Below are positions 31,047 through 42,683 of a stretch of DNA of 61,217 bases, piece after piece; positions within the stretch are counted from its first letter, which is position 1; each line of letters opens with the position of its first letter. Position numbers and translations under genes: made by a program. The stretch covers positions 1 to 61,217 of the forward strand of contig WION01000309.1 of the NCBI GenBank assembly GCA_015039365.1. The letters run 5' to 3'. Below the pieces are notes generated by a model. The model was given only the letters and a program-made list of their open reading frames with translations, was not told the origin of the DNA and did no database searches. The stretch comes from Amanita rubescens. Lineage: Eukaryota; Basidiomycota; Agaricomycetes; Agaricales; Amanitaceae.

Positions 31047-32536
31047 ATGAGGGAGAAGGATACGCAATTTGACCAAACAAGGCCTCCTCTTTCGTTGTTA
31101 CTTGCAATCCTCAGAATCGAGGTAAGAAAACTCTGGAACGTCGCGGTACAGTCGTTAATAAAATATCTTCTAGTTACCCGCGCGGCGCATTAACCGGATT
31201 ACGCTTAATCTTATGTGCAAATTGTTGGAATTACCAGACTATCAAACTATTACTTCAGAACTGAAGGACTACCGGGAAAGTCGAGCTGTTCCTTGATTTT
31301 ATTCTCTGCGTGCGTAGTTTTGTTCGTTTCGTTGTCCTTACCAAGATCCTTTCAAATAGCTACTCTCCGATGCCAGTCTGGCGGATTGTGGTGTCAAAGA
31401 TGCGAATAAGAAGGTTAGGAGGCTAATGTCCAAGCTATGCAAGACAGGTGTCTTGCCCAAGTCCCTGTTTCTTAGCAAGGTCGAGTTAAGTCGCGATACC
31501 GTTGGTACGGGTGGGTACGGAAGTGTTTTCAAAGGTCAATATGAAGGAAAGTTGGTTGCGTTGAAAGTGTTGTACAGAGCTCGTCATAAAGAAGTCAGTG
31601 GATTGCCATTTTCATTCGCATTTTCCCGAACCCCACCAGTTTGCGAAGGATCCACTCCGAAAAGATTTCTGTAGGGAAGCCCTCGTATGGCGATCACTTT
31701 CGCATCGGCTTTATCCTTCCCCTCCTGGGAATATACGAACATAAATCACAAGTTATACCTTGTATCACCATTCATGAAGAACGGGACGTTAATCCAATGG
31801 AGGAAGAGTCGGCCAGATACACTAGAGATATACAGGGTGGTGAGATTTCCTGTGCTTTGCTAACGCAGCAAAACAGATTCGCTAATTTCTGCTAGATGCT
31901 AGAAGTGGCCAAGGGCATTCAGTATATACATTCGGAAGGAATTGTGCATGGCGACCTTAGCGGAGTGAGCATTTTGGATGTTATACTTTCTCAATCCCAG
32001 CACTTATCTTGTTCACTAGGGAAACGTCCTCCTCGATTCGGAACTCCACTGCCGAATCACTGATTTTGGATTAACTCAATACGTTGAAGCCACTGTTTCG
32101 CGAACTTCCAATGCAATTTCGGTCAATTATGCTGCTCCGGAGCTGTTAGGTATATGTAACAAATGTTGGCAGCACGAGTGTCCTGGATGTGGCGAGCAGA
32201 GAAGGGGGAAAACGAAAGAGACGGACATGTATGCATTCGGCTGTCTTTATTATGCTGTAAGTCGTTCAGCTTTGTCTGCCGTGCATTCGATGGTAACTGG
32301 CACAGGTATTCTTTGGTATCCTGCCTTTTCAAGACAAGTCTGAAGCTCAGATCACTTGGCTTGTCGCAAGCGGACGGCATCCAAGCCGTCTGGACCAACC
32401 GAGAATTGATGATGGTGTTTGGAATCTCATTGAGCGTTGTTGGATGCGCAATTCTTCTGAGCGTCCAACAATAGAACGATTGATCTCTGCTCATTCAACT
32501 TTTGCCGTGTCAGTGCTTACAGCCCTCATAACCAAG
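31047..32536 (+). pseudogene. Helical domain + kinase unit 1 (catalytic residues kept, frames broken)
   Basis: Exons 31047-31121 and 31174-31309 encode a helical domain (LSLLLAILRIE, LNLMCKLLELPDYQTI, VELFLDFILC). Exon 31360-31593 gives LADCGVKDANKKVRRLMSKL, the Gly loop GTGGYGSVFKG and LVALKVL with the catalytic Lys. Later exons give EGIVHGDLSGGNVLLD (Asp present), ITDFGLTQY (DFG), YAAPELL, a CNKCWQHECPGC insertion, YAFGCLYY and NLIERCWMRNSSERPTI. It is a tyrosine-kinase-like fold. Exon lengths of 136 and 200 bases between phase-0 sites betray one and two net +1 shifts (near 31265, 31707 and 31755). At its end ERLISAHSTFAVSVLTALITK runs in frame into unit 2. Confidence 0.7.
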
Positions 32537-32587
32537 GTATGCAACTCATTCATTAGGCATAAACACAGTTCTGCTAATAACTCCTAG

Positions 32588-33932
32588 CTAAAGGCACTTG
32601 GTCTCCCAGTGGTTAACGATGATACTCTCCGCCTCATATGCAATCTGTTAGATTCACCCTGATTATCTCACTGTTGTGTCAGAACTGACAACTCCGAGAA
32701 ATGTTGAGCTATTACTTGATTTCATCTTACCGGTAATAAGCTCTTCTGGCCCACTTGTTTATGTTGATTATCTTCCTCGATTTAGCTCCTCCGCGAACGT
32801 AGCCTAGCGAATTGTGGTGTTCAAGATGCAAACCAAAAGGCCAGGAGGCTGATGTTCAAGCTGTTACCTAAGATAGACGTCATCCCCAAATCTCTATCTA
32901 TCACTGATATCAAGTTTTCTGGTATTATTGATGTGAGAGACTTCCGTACCTTTTCCATCAAAGGCAGGCACGACGGGCACCTGGTTGCGTTGCGAAGTTG
33001 GTACGAAACAGGAGTTAGTGGTTTACCATCCGTGCCACGCTGACGCTAATCCGTTCACATCAGGAAGACCGGGCAGACTCCCTTAGGAAAGCCCTTGTAT
33101 GGCGATCTCTCTCGCATCGCTTTATCCTTCCCCTACTTGGAATATATGATGCAATATCGGTGCCATTCCCATTACTTGTATCACCGTTTATGGTCAATGG
33201 AACTCTGTTGGAGTGGCGAAAGAATCGGCGACCGAGTGTAGCTGAGATACACAGGGTGGTAAGTGTTCTTGTTTTTATCACAAGAGTAAAGACAATTCGT
33301 CCTAGATGCTAGAAGTGGCCCAGGGCATCCAGTACATTCATTCGGAAGGAATAGTGCACGGCAACTTGAGCGGAGTGGGCTTTTTTGGGTTTTTCTACGT
33401 TGTCCATCAACTCACATGTTAATTAAACAGAAGAATATCGTCCTCGATCCTGAATTTCACTGCCAAATTACTGGTTTTAGCCTAACCCAACACGTTGAAG
33501 CTTCTGTTCCACAAGCCTTGGCAGTTCCAGTCAATTACGCTGCCCCAGAACTGTTAGAAATATGCAATATATGTTGGCAGATCCAATGTGGGCTGAAATG
33601 CAGTGGCGCGCAACCGATGAAGCAAAGGAAGAAAACGAGGGAGTCAGACGTGTATGCATTTGGCTGCCTCTACTATAACGTGAGTTCCATGACTCCGTCT
33701 GCCGCGCGGTTAATGGCAACTGGCACAGGCTTTCTTCGCTATTATGCCTTTTGAAGGGAGAAGCACAGTTCAAATACACCTCCTCGTCGCAGCCGGACAA
33801 CATCCGAGCCGCTTGGGGAATCCGAAAATGAACGATGTTATCTGGAATCTCATTGAGCGCTGCTGGTTGCGCAATCCTGCTGAGCGTCCAACAATGGACG
33901 AGATAGTAGAAATGTTGACACCATCTAATTAA
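32588..33932 (+). CDS. Helical domain + pseudokinase unit 2
   Basis: This unit repeats unit 1 with the same intron positions. The helical domain exon (32588-32732, 145 bases) has one +1 shift near 32660. The kinase exons 32786-33013, 33064-33258, 33306-33374, 33431-33679 and 33729-33932 are all multiples of three and open. The active site is gone: no Gly loop (FSGIIDVRDFRTFSIKG), VALK becomes LVALRSW, HxD becomes HGN (GIVHGNLSGKN), and DFG becomes GFS. Structural parts remain: NYAAPELLEI, VYAFGCLYYN, NLIERCWLRNPAERPTMDE. The stop is TAA 33930-33932. If not fused to unit 1, translation could begin at ATG 32852. A signalling or scaffold role is inference. Confidence 0.7.
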
Positions 33933-34088
33933 ATAATGCACGGTTCAGGCTTATAACGAATATACACTATATTTCGTGATGTAGTACGATGCGGTGCCAA
34001 CTTAAAATAGACTCTCGTAATTTTCAACTTATTCGTGATACACCCTTGAAAGCTCAGTGAACCTGGAGGGTTGAAACCAGAACTCTTC

Positions 34089-35392
34089 ATGAATTCAATC
34101 TTGCCCTCGCCTCCAGGCTTGGAATCATCCTCGGTTTTCGACATCGGCCTCTCTATTTTCTTGCCTCTAGCCGTCTTGTTCGTATGTTACCGACTCCATC
34201 GCGATTTTCATATGGCCGAACTACGTGAACTCATCTCGTTTGGGTTCAAAAGACCTGCCACGCATGGTCCCTTCTCTCTAGGCAGAGCCCACCAGTCCTT
34301 CGCACAGTACGTAAAAATGTCGACCGGCGAACTGAGCGCCATGCGTGTGTCATATGGCTCCCTGGGTCGCGCTCACAAGAGGCTTGGTAACAAGATTCGC
34401 TACCCGGTCAAGTTGGACACCCTCCAGTATGCGATAAACATCAATGCGACCGTTGCCGATGGCATAGTTAACCTGGCAGCAAAAGAATTTGGCTTGAGCA
34501 GCACTTTTATGAATAGCGCCGTCGCCGTCAGTTCTGCCAACGGCGACCTCGGAAGAGTACGGGAGGCATTCAGGCACTATGTCCGTGATTGGAGCACAGA
34601 GGGAGCAAAGGAACGAGACAAAATTTTCGCTCCCATACTGAGTGTCCTTAAATCTGTGGATCCAATCAATCGCGCCGATACGAGCGTTCTCGTACCTGGT
34701 TGTGGCCTGGGTAGGCTAGCTTGGGAAGTATCTGACCTAGGTATATTCCCTGCTTTTGTGTGACCATAGGAAGCTGATTATCGTGAATATCAGGTTTTAA
34801 TACGACTGCAAACGAGCTTTCCTACTTCATGATATTGGGTTTCCGCTTCCTCCTTTCTCCAGGGACGACCACAGTTATCGACGAACACACCATCCATCCA
34901 TATGCTCATTGGTTCTCTCATCAGCGCTCTAATAATGCGCTGTTTCGTCCTGTCCGATTCCCAGATATTGTTCCCCGCTTATCCGAGAAATTTCGGCTGG
35001 TAGAGGGCGACTTTCTCCAGTTGTTCCGCCCACCCTCTGTCTCGCCAAGCAAGTCCGCTTCGCGCGACATTGTTAATTACGACTACATCATCACTCTCTT
35101 CTTCATTGACACTTCTAAAAACATACTGGAAACGATGGAGCATATCTATCGCCTTTTAAAACCTGGAGGAGCTTGGATTAATCTTGGACCCCTGCTCTGG
35201 ACTGGTGGGGCCCAAACAAAATTGGAACTGAGCCTAGAAGAAGTCTTTGCCGCGGCAAACCATATTGGCTTCGTCGACGACCCTTCGATAGAAAAAAGAA
35301 CAATCGAATGTGAATACACCAGTGACATGTTTGCCATGATGCGCTGGATATACAAGGCAGAGTTTTGGGTAATGCGTAAACCTACCTCTTAA
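34089..35392 (+). CDS. Carnosine N-methyltransferase-like protein (N2227/CARNMT1 family)
   Basis: ATG 34089 begins MNSILPSPPGLESSS, then one hydrophobic segment (IGLSIFLPLAVLFVCYRL) suggests membrane anchoring. The exon continues with SSANGDLGRVREAFRHYVRD and the SAM-binding loop VLVPGCGLGRLAWEVSDLG, is cut by intron 34741-34793, and resumes GFNTTANELSYFMILGFRF. Family blocks NYDYIITLFFIDTSKNILE and LLKPGGAWINLGPLLW follow, and the stop is at 35392. The family methylates the imidazole of carnosine-like dipeptides using S-adenosylmethionine; the fungal substrate is not known. The usual residue after GPLLW is replaced by Thr here, which may affect substrate binding. Confidence 0.8.
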
Positions 35393-35813
35393 TTTAACAA
35401 ACTTCCTTCTCGTATTGTACGTCACAGGTTTCTCGGGCACTATTGTCGGTCTCAATCGTGGTATAAACTTCTCGATAACGGGCAGTTATTATCATTCAGG
35501 GTCGTATTAATCAACCTCGTGTCAAAGTCCTGTGAATGATGCCACAGGATGGGAAGCCTCCACAGGAAGCTGCGCACGCGACTCGCAGGGCCCGTTGTTT
35601 CATTATCACCCGTGGATCACACTCTGACGTCGCACACTTACGAACCCTGGACAAGATTATACTCAAGTCTCGCATCTATAACAGTTCTCATAATTCGAAA
35701 TCTTTTCATCATTCGGCTGGCTGTTTCAGTCAGGGATAAGAAATAAATACTAACAACAATTTAACTACGCCCCTTTCTACTCCACCAAACGTTCCCCCTT
35801 AATTGGATACACA
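35393..35813. other. Intergenic
   Basis: About 0.4 kb, presumed promoter of the next gene. Nothing else is seen. Confidence 0.4.
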
Positions 35814-36510
35814 ATGGCACTTGCAGCCTTTGCCAACGTCCTGGATACCAACACCACCACTATCTCATTTGAGATATCAGACGACGAGTCCGACTGCGAT
35901 AGAAGTTACTCGTCTGTCTGCAGTCTCCTCGTAATTCGTAAACGCTCCAAGGGCTCCAACACTGCTCATGGGCTCCCGCGCCGCATCGCAGGTTCCAGGC
36001 GTGTCTCCAATTATTACGAGAAGAACGGCTCAACGCCCACCAATATACCAAACGCAAGCGTCCAACTGCTGCAAAGTATCACAGCGATACCCGCATTAGC
36101 TGATAGGAGCTTTGAGGTAAGTCCTCCAAACCCCGTTTCTTCTCAACGCTCTTCGAACGTCCACGTTGTCCGACCGGGCTTACTATGAACCCTTCTTTCT
36201 TTTTGCTTGGCAGGAAATACGGTTGGAATGCTACAACCAGTCGATGGTCGCGACGGGAAAGCCACCCCAGGCCGTTAATCCGTCTTTGAATCCGTCAGCT
36301 GTGATTCCCCCGTTGTTTATGCCTGTACGGGATGATAACGCGGAAGAGCCAAGTCTGACGATAACCATGTTGGACGTATGGTGCGTATACTTTGTTCCCC
36401 GCTTCTTATTATGCATATGCTTCCCTGCGCCCTTAGAAATTAATAAATCTGAGCCAGCCGTCGGCATTGAGGATCCTCGCTTTCCCTTACATTCATTTAT
36501 GATGCTATTA
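35814..36510 (+). CDS. Hypothetical protein, Ser/Arg-rich N-terminus
   Basis: ATG 35814 begins MALAAFANVLDTNTTTISFE. The first exon (to about 36115) has an acidic stretch (ISDDESDCD), a basic Ser-rich region and SVQLLQSITAIPALADRSFE. After an intron of about 96 bases the frame continues EIRLECYNQSMVATGKPPQA and MPVRDDNAEEPSLTITMLD. The 3' end is uncertain because several donors fit near 36378. The SFEEIRLECY motif recurs in uncharacterised basidiomycete proteins, as far as I recall. No function is assigned. Confidence 0.5.
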
Positions 36511-37260
36511 CATATAATGATACATTGCTTTGCTCGGAGTGATCAGCCCCAATTACGTCAACTACAGTATGCAAGAACTTGGACGGACAGACGAAAGAGA
36601 AAGCGCCGACGAGCTCACCGATTATAACAAAGCAAGTTAGAACAAAAAAAGAGTGCCAGGAGAGCAAATACATAGATTGCGGAGAGCAGACGAGACCTAA
36701 ATGCACAAAATACGTGGCTAGGAATACAGGCCCCATCTATATTCGCTCTGGGAGTAATAAATTAGTCGGGACATATAATCCTGTGCGATAGGCACAGTGC
36801 AGTTTCGGCGAGACACAATAGTTCAAATGAACCATCGCAAGGAGTATTGGAAATTAGATAAGCAACAAGAAAAGAGCATATTGAGAATGAGAAATGGAAG
36901 AAACAGATAAAAGAATAGTAAAGAACGAGAAAGAGCAATAATGGACAAGACAACCAATAGCCCACTCGCGCATCGTCCAAGGCAGAGAAGCAGTGGCGAG
37001 GTTTACCAAACGCGGATTTGTAGGGCCAGAGGGATAGAACCGGGGGCGGCGAATTAGACCATTAGTGTTTACAAGAATGATTTGATTCCACAGCGAGTCG
37101 ATTGCGGGGTATCCAACGTAAAAGCAAACGCAGCGACCTCGACGGCGGACTTGAAAAAAAAAACAGGGCAATATGAAACATTAGATGTGCCGATAGTTTG
37201 AGGGTAACTTGAAGCCAAAGAAGCGAGGGTAAAAAGCGAAAGAATATCGACACATCCGCA
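36511..37260. other. Intergenic, 0.75 kb
   Basis: A/G-rich sequence with no convincing open frame. It lies between two convergent genes and probably holds both 3' UTRs. Confidence 0.5.
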
Positions 37261-39631
37261 TCACGCCGCTGCCCCAGCGGATTGCGGTTCTGCCATGTCG
37301 ACGTGCATATCGTGAGCGTCTGCACCTAAAGTTCCGTCCGCGGCGTCCTCAACCTCAACCTTTACGTTTCCATTCATGTATAGACCATCCGCATTGCCCA
37401 CCTCACCCTCTCCCGTAGCATTGAAATGACCGTGCCCACTAACACCATTGGGTTGGGTGTTACTGGCAGTCCGGCGCATAGGGCCACCACCCTGGGGGCC
37501 AGAGCGCGGCGGATTGGCGCAGCGGTCTTTGCCGTGCGCGATCCTCAGATTGGCATATTCTGGCTTGTTCTTTATGCCATCGATAGCCTTTATCGCATTA
37601 GATATGTTAGTAAAGTTGACGAATGCACAGTTTCTGCGGAGAAATTAGTTAGACACGCAGTCAATATAAAAATACACCAGGTACGCACTTCTCCTTCAGG
37701 AAATTCACGAGCTCGATGTCGCCGTATTCGCCAAAATCGCGTTTCAACTTCTCTTCTGTGAATGTTTCAAAGTCCTCCACGTTGCCGATGTACACGTTTC
37801 TGGTAGAACCGGAATGTACAGCAAGGGCGAGACTTGGAGGTAGAGGACCGGAGTTCTTCCCCCATCCAATCTTGAGCCGCCGACTGTTCAGCGTCAGTCC
37901 TTGATACGTTGCCACTTGGAAGAACGTGAAAGCTGCTGCAGGATCAATAAAGGTAACGAACTGTGAAACCCGAATTAGGCAATAAAAATACGCCGTTGGG
38001 ATAGAAACGTACGGCAATGTGCTTGTCCTGCATATACCTGATGCTCTGCAGCACTCCTCCACGAATAGCATTACACAGGTCTTCCGTTGTCGTCTCCGGA
38101 TGGATATTGCCCAAATAGACAGTGCGGTTCATGCCCTGCATACCCGCTACTCCACCGGCAGTGAGCCCGTCAACTGGTGAGAATGGAGTGGCATATGGGG
38201 AGAAAGGAGAGAATCCTGCAGCGGCACTTTGCGGGGTGAGCGCTGCGACGGCTGCAGATTGGGCAACGAGGGACTGAGCAGCGGCAGCCTGAGCCTGCTG
38301 GGCAGCTACCTGTTGCGATTTTGGAATATAAGCACATCGATCCTTGCCATAATTTACACGCTTCCCAGCCCAAGCGGGCTCTGTTGGCAAGGTGTTAACG
38401 ACCTATGGTTGCTTGATCAGCGCGCTTGCTCATTATATCGTATGCGGATAATTACCTTGGTTGCAATAGCAATACTCAAAAAGTGAACAAAACCAATGTT
38501 CTTATCGCGAACAATCTTGACTTGATCAATCAAGCCAAAGCGACTCAAATCGTCTCTCAAATGCTCTTCCGTCATGTTCTCGTCCAGTCCACCCAAATAA
38601 ACGTTTCGACTGGCATTGCTCTGGCTTATAGCGAGAGCAACTTGAGTTGGGACAGGTGATGGTTTACCCCAACCAATCTTTAGCTCTTGGCCATGAAGGG
38701 AGAGTTTTTTTATTGTCGCATCCGCGTGGAACGCCGCCGCGGTGCCGCCTTCTAGGAAGGAAAGGAAAACGCACGACTTCTCAGGAAGGACACGGATGGA
38801 CTCCAGGGGACCAAAGTGTACAAGGTTGAGAAACTCGTCGACAGACGCCGTCGCAGGAAGATTGCCTACGTAAACGGTCCTATTAGGTAAACCTGACACA
38901 GACATTAGAGCTGCAGGAGAGTAAGCTGCTGCCGCTTGGGCAGCAGGGATATTAAGGTTTAGCGATGGAATCCGCTGCTGGTTATAATTCTGTCCTTTCA
39001 TCAGCTTCGTTTTCCAACTAGAGGAAATTGAATGATTACCTGGGCGAAATTGGCCATTTGAGCATTGTATGGGAAAGTATTAAGCATATTCATGCCTGGA
39101 ATTCCCATGCCAAGCATGTTGTAGGAAGTAAATCCCCCATACCCATTACCATTGGGGCTGCCCTGTTGCGCGTGCACTTGTTGTTGCTGTTGCTGTTGCT
39201 GCTGCTGAACAGCAAAAGCCGCGGCAGCGGCGTTTGGACTGAGTTGCGAGGACATTGGTGCACCATTAGCTTGTGTATTGATGGTAAGGGATGGAGTGGA
39301 GTATAGGGGGCTGCTCGTGAAAGCGTTCGGAGAAGGAGAGTTGGCAAAGGCCGATTGAGCAATGCTTGCCTGAGGCCCGTAGCCGTAATTGGCAAACGCG
39401 TCTCGCGACGAGTTCGCACCAGCGGAGTTGGCACTGGTTTGACCCGGATAGGACGTTGGAGACCAGCGGGCTTTTTTGGCATCAGGACCACCGGATGGAT
39501 CCATGGAGCGCTGAGGATGAAGATTTCAGCCTGAGAAATTAATCGAGGAAGAAAGGAAATACCTTCATCATGTCAATGTCAAACGAATACGCCGAATATG
39601 GTGAAGCGAAGGCGGCCTGAGAGTCGTCCAT
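37261..39631 (-). CDS. nrd1: Four-RRM RNA-binding protein (Nrd1/Msa2-like)
   Basis: ATG 39631 lies in a short first exon ([20 protein letters not shown]); intron 39511-39562 joins it to [18 protein letters not shown] low-complexity region with a polyglutamine run follows. Four RRMs are visible: [37 protein letters not shown] with [28 protein letters not shown] with [11 protein letters not shown], and [18 protein letters not shown]. Linkers contain [12 protein letters not shown] motifs. The C-terminus is Gly/Ala-rich and ends at 37261. In fission yeast the four-RRM protein Nrd1/Msa2 represses onset of sexual differentiation and is found in stress granules. The identity as this family is strong; the role here is inferred. 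Confidence 0.85.
39177..39210 (-). repeat. CAG/CAA repeat encoding polyglutamine
   Basis: Alternating gtt/gct triplets on the plus strand encode about ten glutamines within the N-terminal low-complexity region of the four-RRM protein. Length variation between strains is likely. Confidence 0.85.
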
Positions 39632-40453
39632 AAATGCGGTAACGGAGGAGGGGAGTACAGAACAAAGAGGTGAAGGACAACGGCGGAAAGAGTATGGAGA
39701 AAAAACAGAGTTAGAGAACGAGGTTCAAGGGAGGGAGCGGAGGTGCAGTCGTACAGACGTCGACTGGACAAACGAGTGTGGGTTGTGGTGATAAAAAAAA
39801 GACACGCACAGAAACAGAAGAAAAGAAAAGATAGGAGATGTCTCGCTATGTAAGAAAGACGAATCCAATACCGAAACGCCTGAACTGAAAAACAAAGTCC
39901 TTCTTCTGCTTCAAAAACTTCCTTTCCAAGCTTTTCCCACCACTGCGCACGGACCCTAATGATGTCAGCATTTCTTCCTCGCTTACCGGGGATACCTGCG
40001 CGCACGAGATAGAAACAAGCACTTTATTGTTTCGATATAGACGGATACGAGCGGATACGGCTAGCGGTGTGTGCGCATGGTATTAACCGCCGATCGGCGC
40101 TGGATGGATTACATGCGCCAATTGGGTTCCACTAATGTTCCTGGAGTGCCTTGTTGTCAATTGCAACATCATAACATTGGCGCGTGAGCGGGTGATCACA
40201 GGCACTCCCAGAGTCATGCCAACGCGTGTAGGATGAGCAGGTTGTTCGCCAGTAACGAAGGGAGGAGACATTCCTCGCGACTTTAAGGATGTGAGGGGGC
40301 AATTCAGGACATTCAGTTGCAGGTGAATCGTGCTTTTAACCCTTCGCCGCATGCTGTACCTAGAGCGCATACAGCTGCTGTATATGATGAACCGTGACGT
40401 CAACTTTTCATGTTTGTTTGCAATACATTCTGTTGCAAAACAAACTATATCTT
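39632..40453. promoter_or_regulatory. Divergent promoter region, 0.8 kb
   Basis: The start codons of the RRM gene (minus) and the RS-rich gene (plus) face away from this region. It includes a stretch with many short A-rich and T/C-rich runs. Open frames here do not resemble proteins. Confidence 0.5.
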
Positions 40454-41608
40454 ATGGCAACGGTCATGCCGGATGACAGACACTATTCACCACGACGTTC
40501 GAGGTCGCCTTTCCGAAGAAGAGATGATGACAGTGAGAGAGTGAAGGCATACCAAAGCAGACGAGATTATGACGACAAAGACTGGCATTACAGGGGACGT
40601 TCCAGATCAAGATCAAGGCGCAGGTCAAGGTCGCCAGGGCGCGTAGGCAGAGGAAGCCGCAGTAAGAGTCCTGGAGAGAAGAGGAAGAGCCGTAGTCGCA
40701 GCAAAAGTACAACGCGGAAGCGGCGGAGATCCCTTTCAAGGTCGCGATCGAGGTCGAGAGACCGGAAGGAAAGGAGACGGCGAGAGCGATCCCCCTCGAG
40801 TTCCTCTGGGGACGAGAAGAAGAAAAGGAAGAAAGATAAAGACAAGGAAAGGCGGAGGAGCAGAAGCAGGGAGCGGAGGAAAGAAGAAAAGAGGAAGAAG
40901 AAGGAAAGAAAAGACAAGGTATGTTGTCTTAACTTGTCGCGCGGTGTTGCATCTATCTGAGACTAGTGCTAGAAGAAACACGGCAGTAGCTCCTCTAGTT
41001 GGGGAAAGCATGGCATTATCTCTGAAGCGGAGTGCGTTATCAGTCTACAGCTTTTTATGGCACTGCCTAATATCTGGCTTCAGTATGTTCACTAAAAGCC
41101 AAGAATTCCACACTTGGCTCGTTGAAGAGCGCAAAATTAACCCCGAGACAATTTCAAAAGATCAAAGCAAGAAAGAATTTGCAAAATTTGTTGAAGACTA
41201 CAACACTGGTGCGTATTCTGATTCCCACCATAATGAATGATAGAGTATAATGTGCGCTTCACAGCGACGCTTCCCCATGAGAAGTATTACAACATGAGCA
41301 CATATGAAAAGCGCATGACTGCTCTCAAAGAGGGAGAGTTTCTACCTCCCGATGATGGATATGACCCTCAGGCTGACATGCAAACTCTTCGGAGTGCACA
41401 TAAGCGAAAACCGGTGGAGCAGGAAAGTTTCCTGAATAAGGATCAGCTTATGGAGCTGAGAAAGGTCCAGCACGAACGCACTGAGGTGAGTCTTACACTC
41501 TGCCTCTTACCTGAACTCGACGTGATGGCTTAGGCTGGTAAACGAAAGCTGCTTGGGATGGAGGTGAAGCAGAACATGGGCGTGCGCATGGACGTAGACT
41601 ACTCATAG
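40454..41608 (+). CDS. Arg/Ser-rich nuclear protein, SCI1-like
   Basis: ATG 40454 begins MATVMPDDRHYSPRRSRSPF; a second ATG lies at 40466. The first exon (to 40918) is an RS domain with RSRSRRRSRSPGR-type repeats and a Lys/Arg-rich end. Later exons give KKHGSSSSSWGKHGIISEA, MFTKSQEFHTWLVEERKINP, FAKFVEDYNT, LPHEKYYNMSTYEKRM and a C-terminus ending MGVRMDVDYS at 41606-41608. The EF..WL.EE..........FAKFV.DYN block is that of the SCI1 (style cell-cycle inhibitor) and related splicing-associated proteins. A role in nuclear RNA processing is likely but inferred. A damaged copy of its fourth exon lies at 42684-42817. Confidence 0.75.
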
Positions 41609-42683
41609 CGATTCATACCACAAGACATTGTATGCCAGTTACACAAGCATCACGTTTCCGCAGGCTGCGGAACTGGCGTTGGAGATAACCAGGTATGTTT
41701 ACATGATTGATTTAGGGCATATAGCTGACGATAACTGGGTGTTTTCCACATGTAGACAGTGAAACGAAGCGAATAAGAGACTCGCGCATGATTCGAGAAA
41801 CTTGGTGTTTGCGATTTTTTCAGCGTATCGATATGCCAAGGATGTGCCACCGGGGCTGGAGGAACAAATTAACAGTGCTTTAACGTGTGTCGAGTTCAAG
41901 TTGCATGTTATGGACTTTCCTTTGACCATGTCCACTTAGTGTTCTTCTCGAGGTCAAGGCGTTTGTAGAAAATGCCTCTTCGGCAGGCTAAAGCGGATGC
42001 AGAACGGACACAACAGCAGGAGTGAGTTTGTCGCGGGAAATGAGCACAGCGGCGAACTGATTAGTATCATTTCAGACACATATTAGCCTTGAGGCTGTGG
42101 TGAACAAATTGCTTGTGTAGCGGGAATTCATACCACAGTGATCAGGTACAGGTGTATAACTTTAAAATATCCGAGACAATGCATGCATGTCTCTCGCCGG
42201 TCTTATTTAATATCACCCCTAATCGATTGCCCTTTTCGAAAATGTAATTGTGTCGTGTCTTCCACAGAAAACACATGATCCCCCGTGGAATGTTGGCGTG
42301 GTGGCGAGGAGCTGACCGAAAGAAGTATGGCCATGACAAGGGCGATGCACTGGGATCAAATAGGGTCCCACCTTGAAGAGCGCTAATAAGGCTTGCCAGT
42401 TCATGCGAACTATCTCCTGCGTCATATTTTTCCTTCTCAAAGCAGCAAGCTGTGTGCTCTGTCTCTTTCATGTGTCCTTGCCAGTTGATCAGCGGGTATA
42501 TTCGCCAGAGTCCAGACGCTCCATCCATACAATGTTTTGACCGCGTAGCTTCTTCGTTCCGTCGACTTGTCTGTGCAAGACCGCCGAAGAACGGATCTCG
42601 GTCACCGAAAAATAGATAAGGATTACTTCCAGCGAGGCTACCCGTTGAGATCGGCTTTCCCTCTATGTAGAATTTGGAAGTAA
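41609..42683. other. Gene-poor segment with coding-like scraps
   Basis: At about 41820-41938 a plus-strand frame reads AYRYAKDVPPGLEEQINSAL, without start or context. A long minus-strand frame (42142-42738) begins inside the duplicated SCI1-like fragment and lacks family motifs, so I do not call it a gene. No complete gene is supported. Confidence 0.4.

Noticed and set aside
39568..40005. 145-codon minus-strand frame upstream of the RRM gene
   Set aside because: It overlaps the first exon and promoter of the RRM gene in another frame and has low-complexity sequence only.
40588..40917. Long minus-strand frame rich in Leu, Ser and Phe
   Set aside because: It is the antisense shadow of the Arg/Ser-rich domain encoded on the plus strand.
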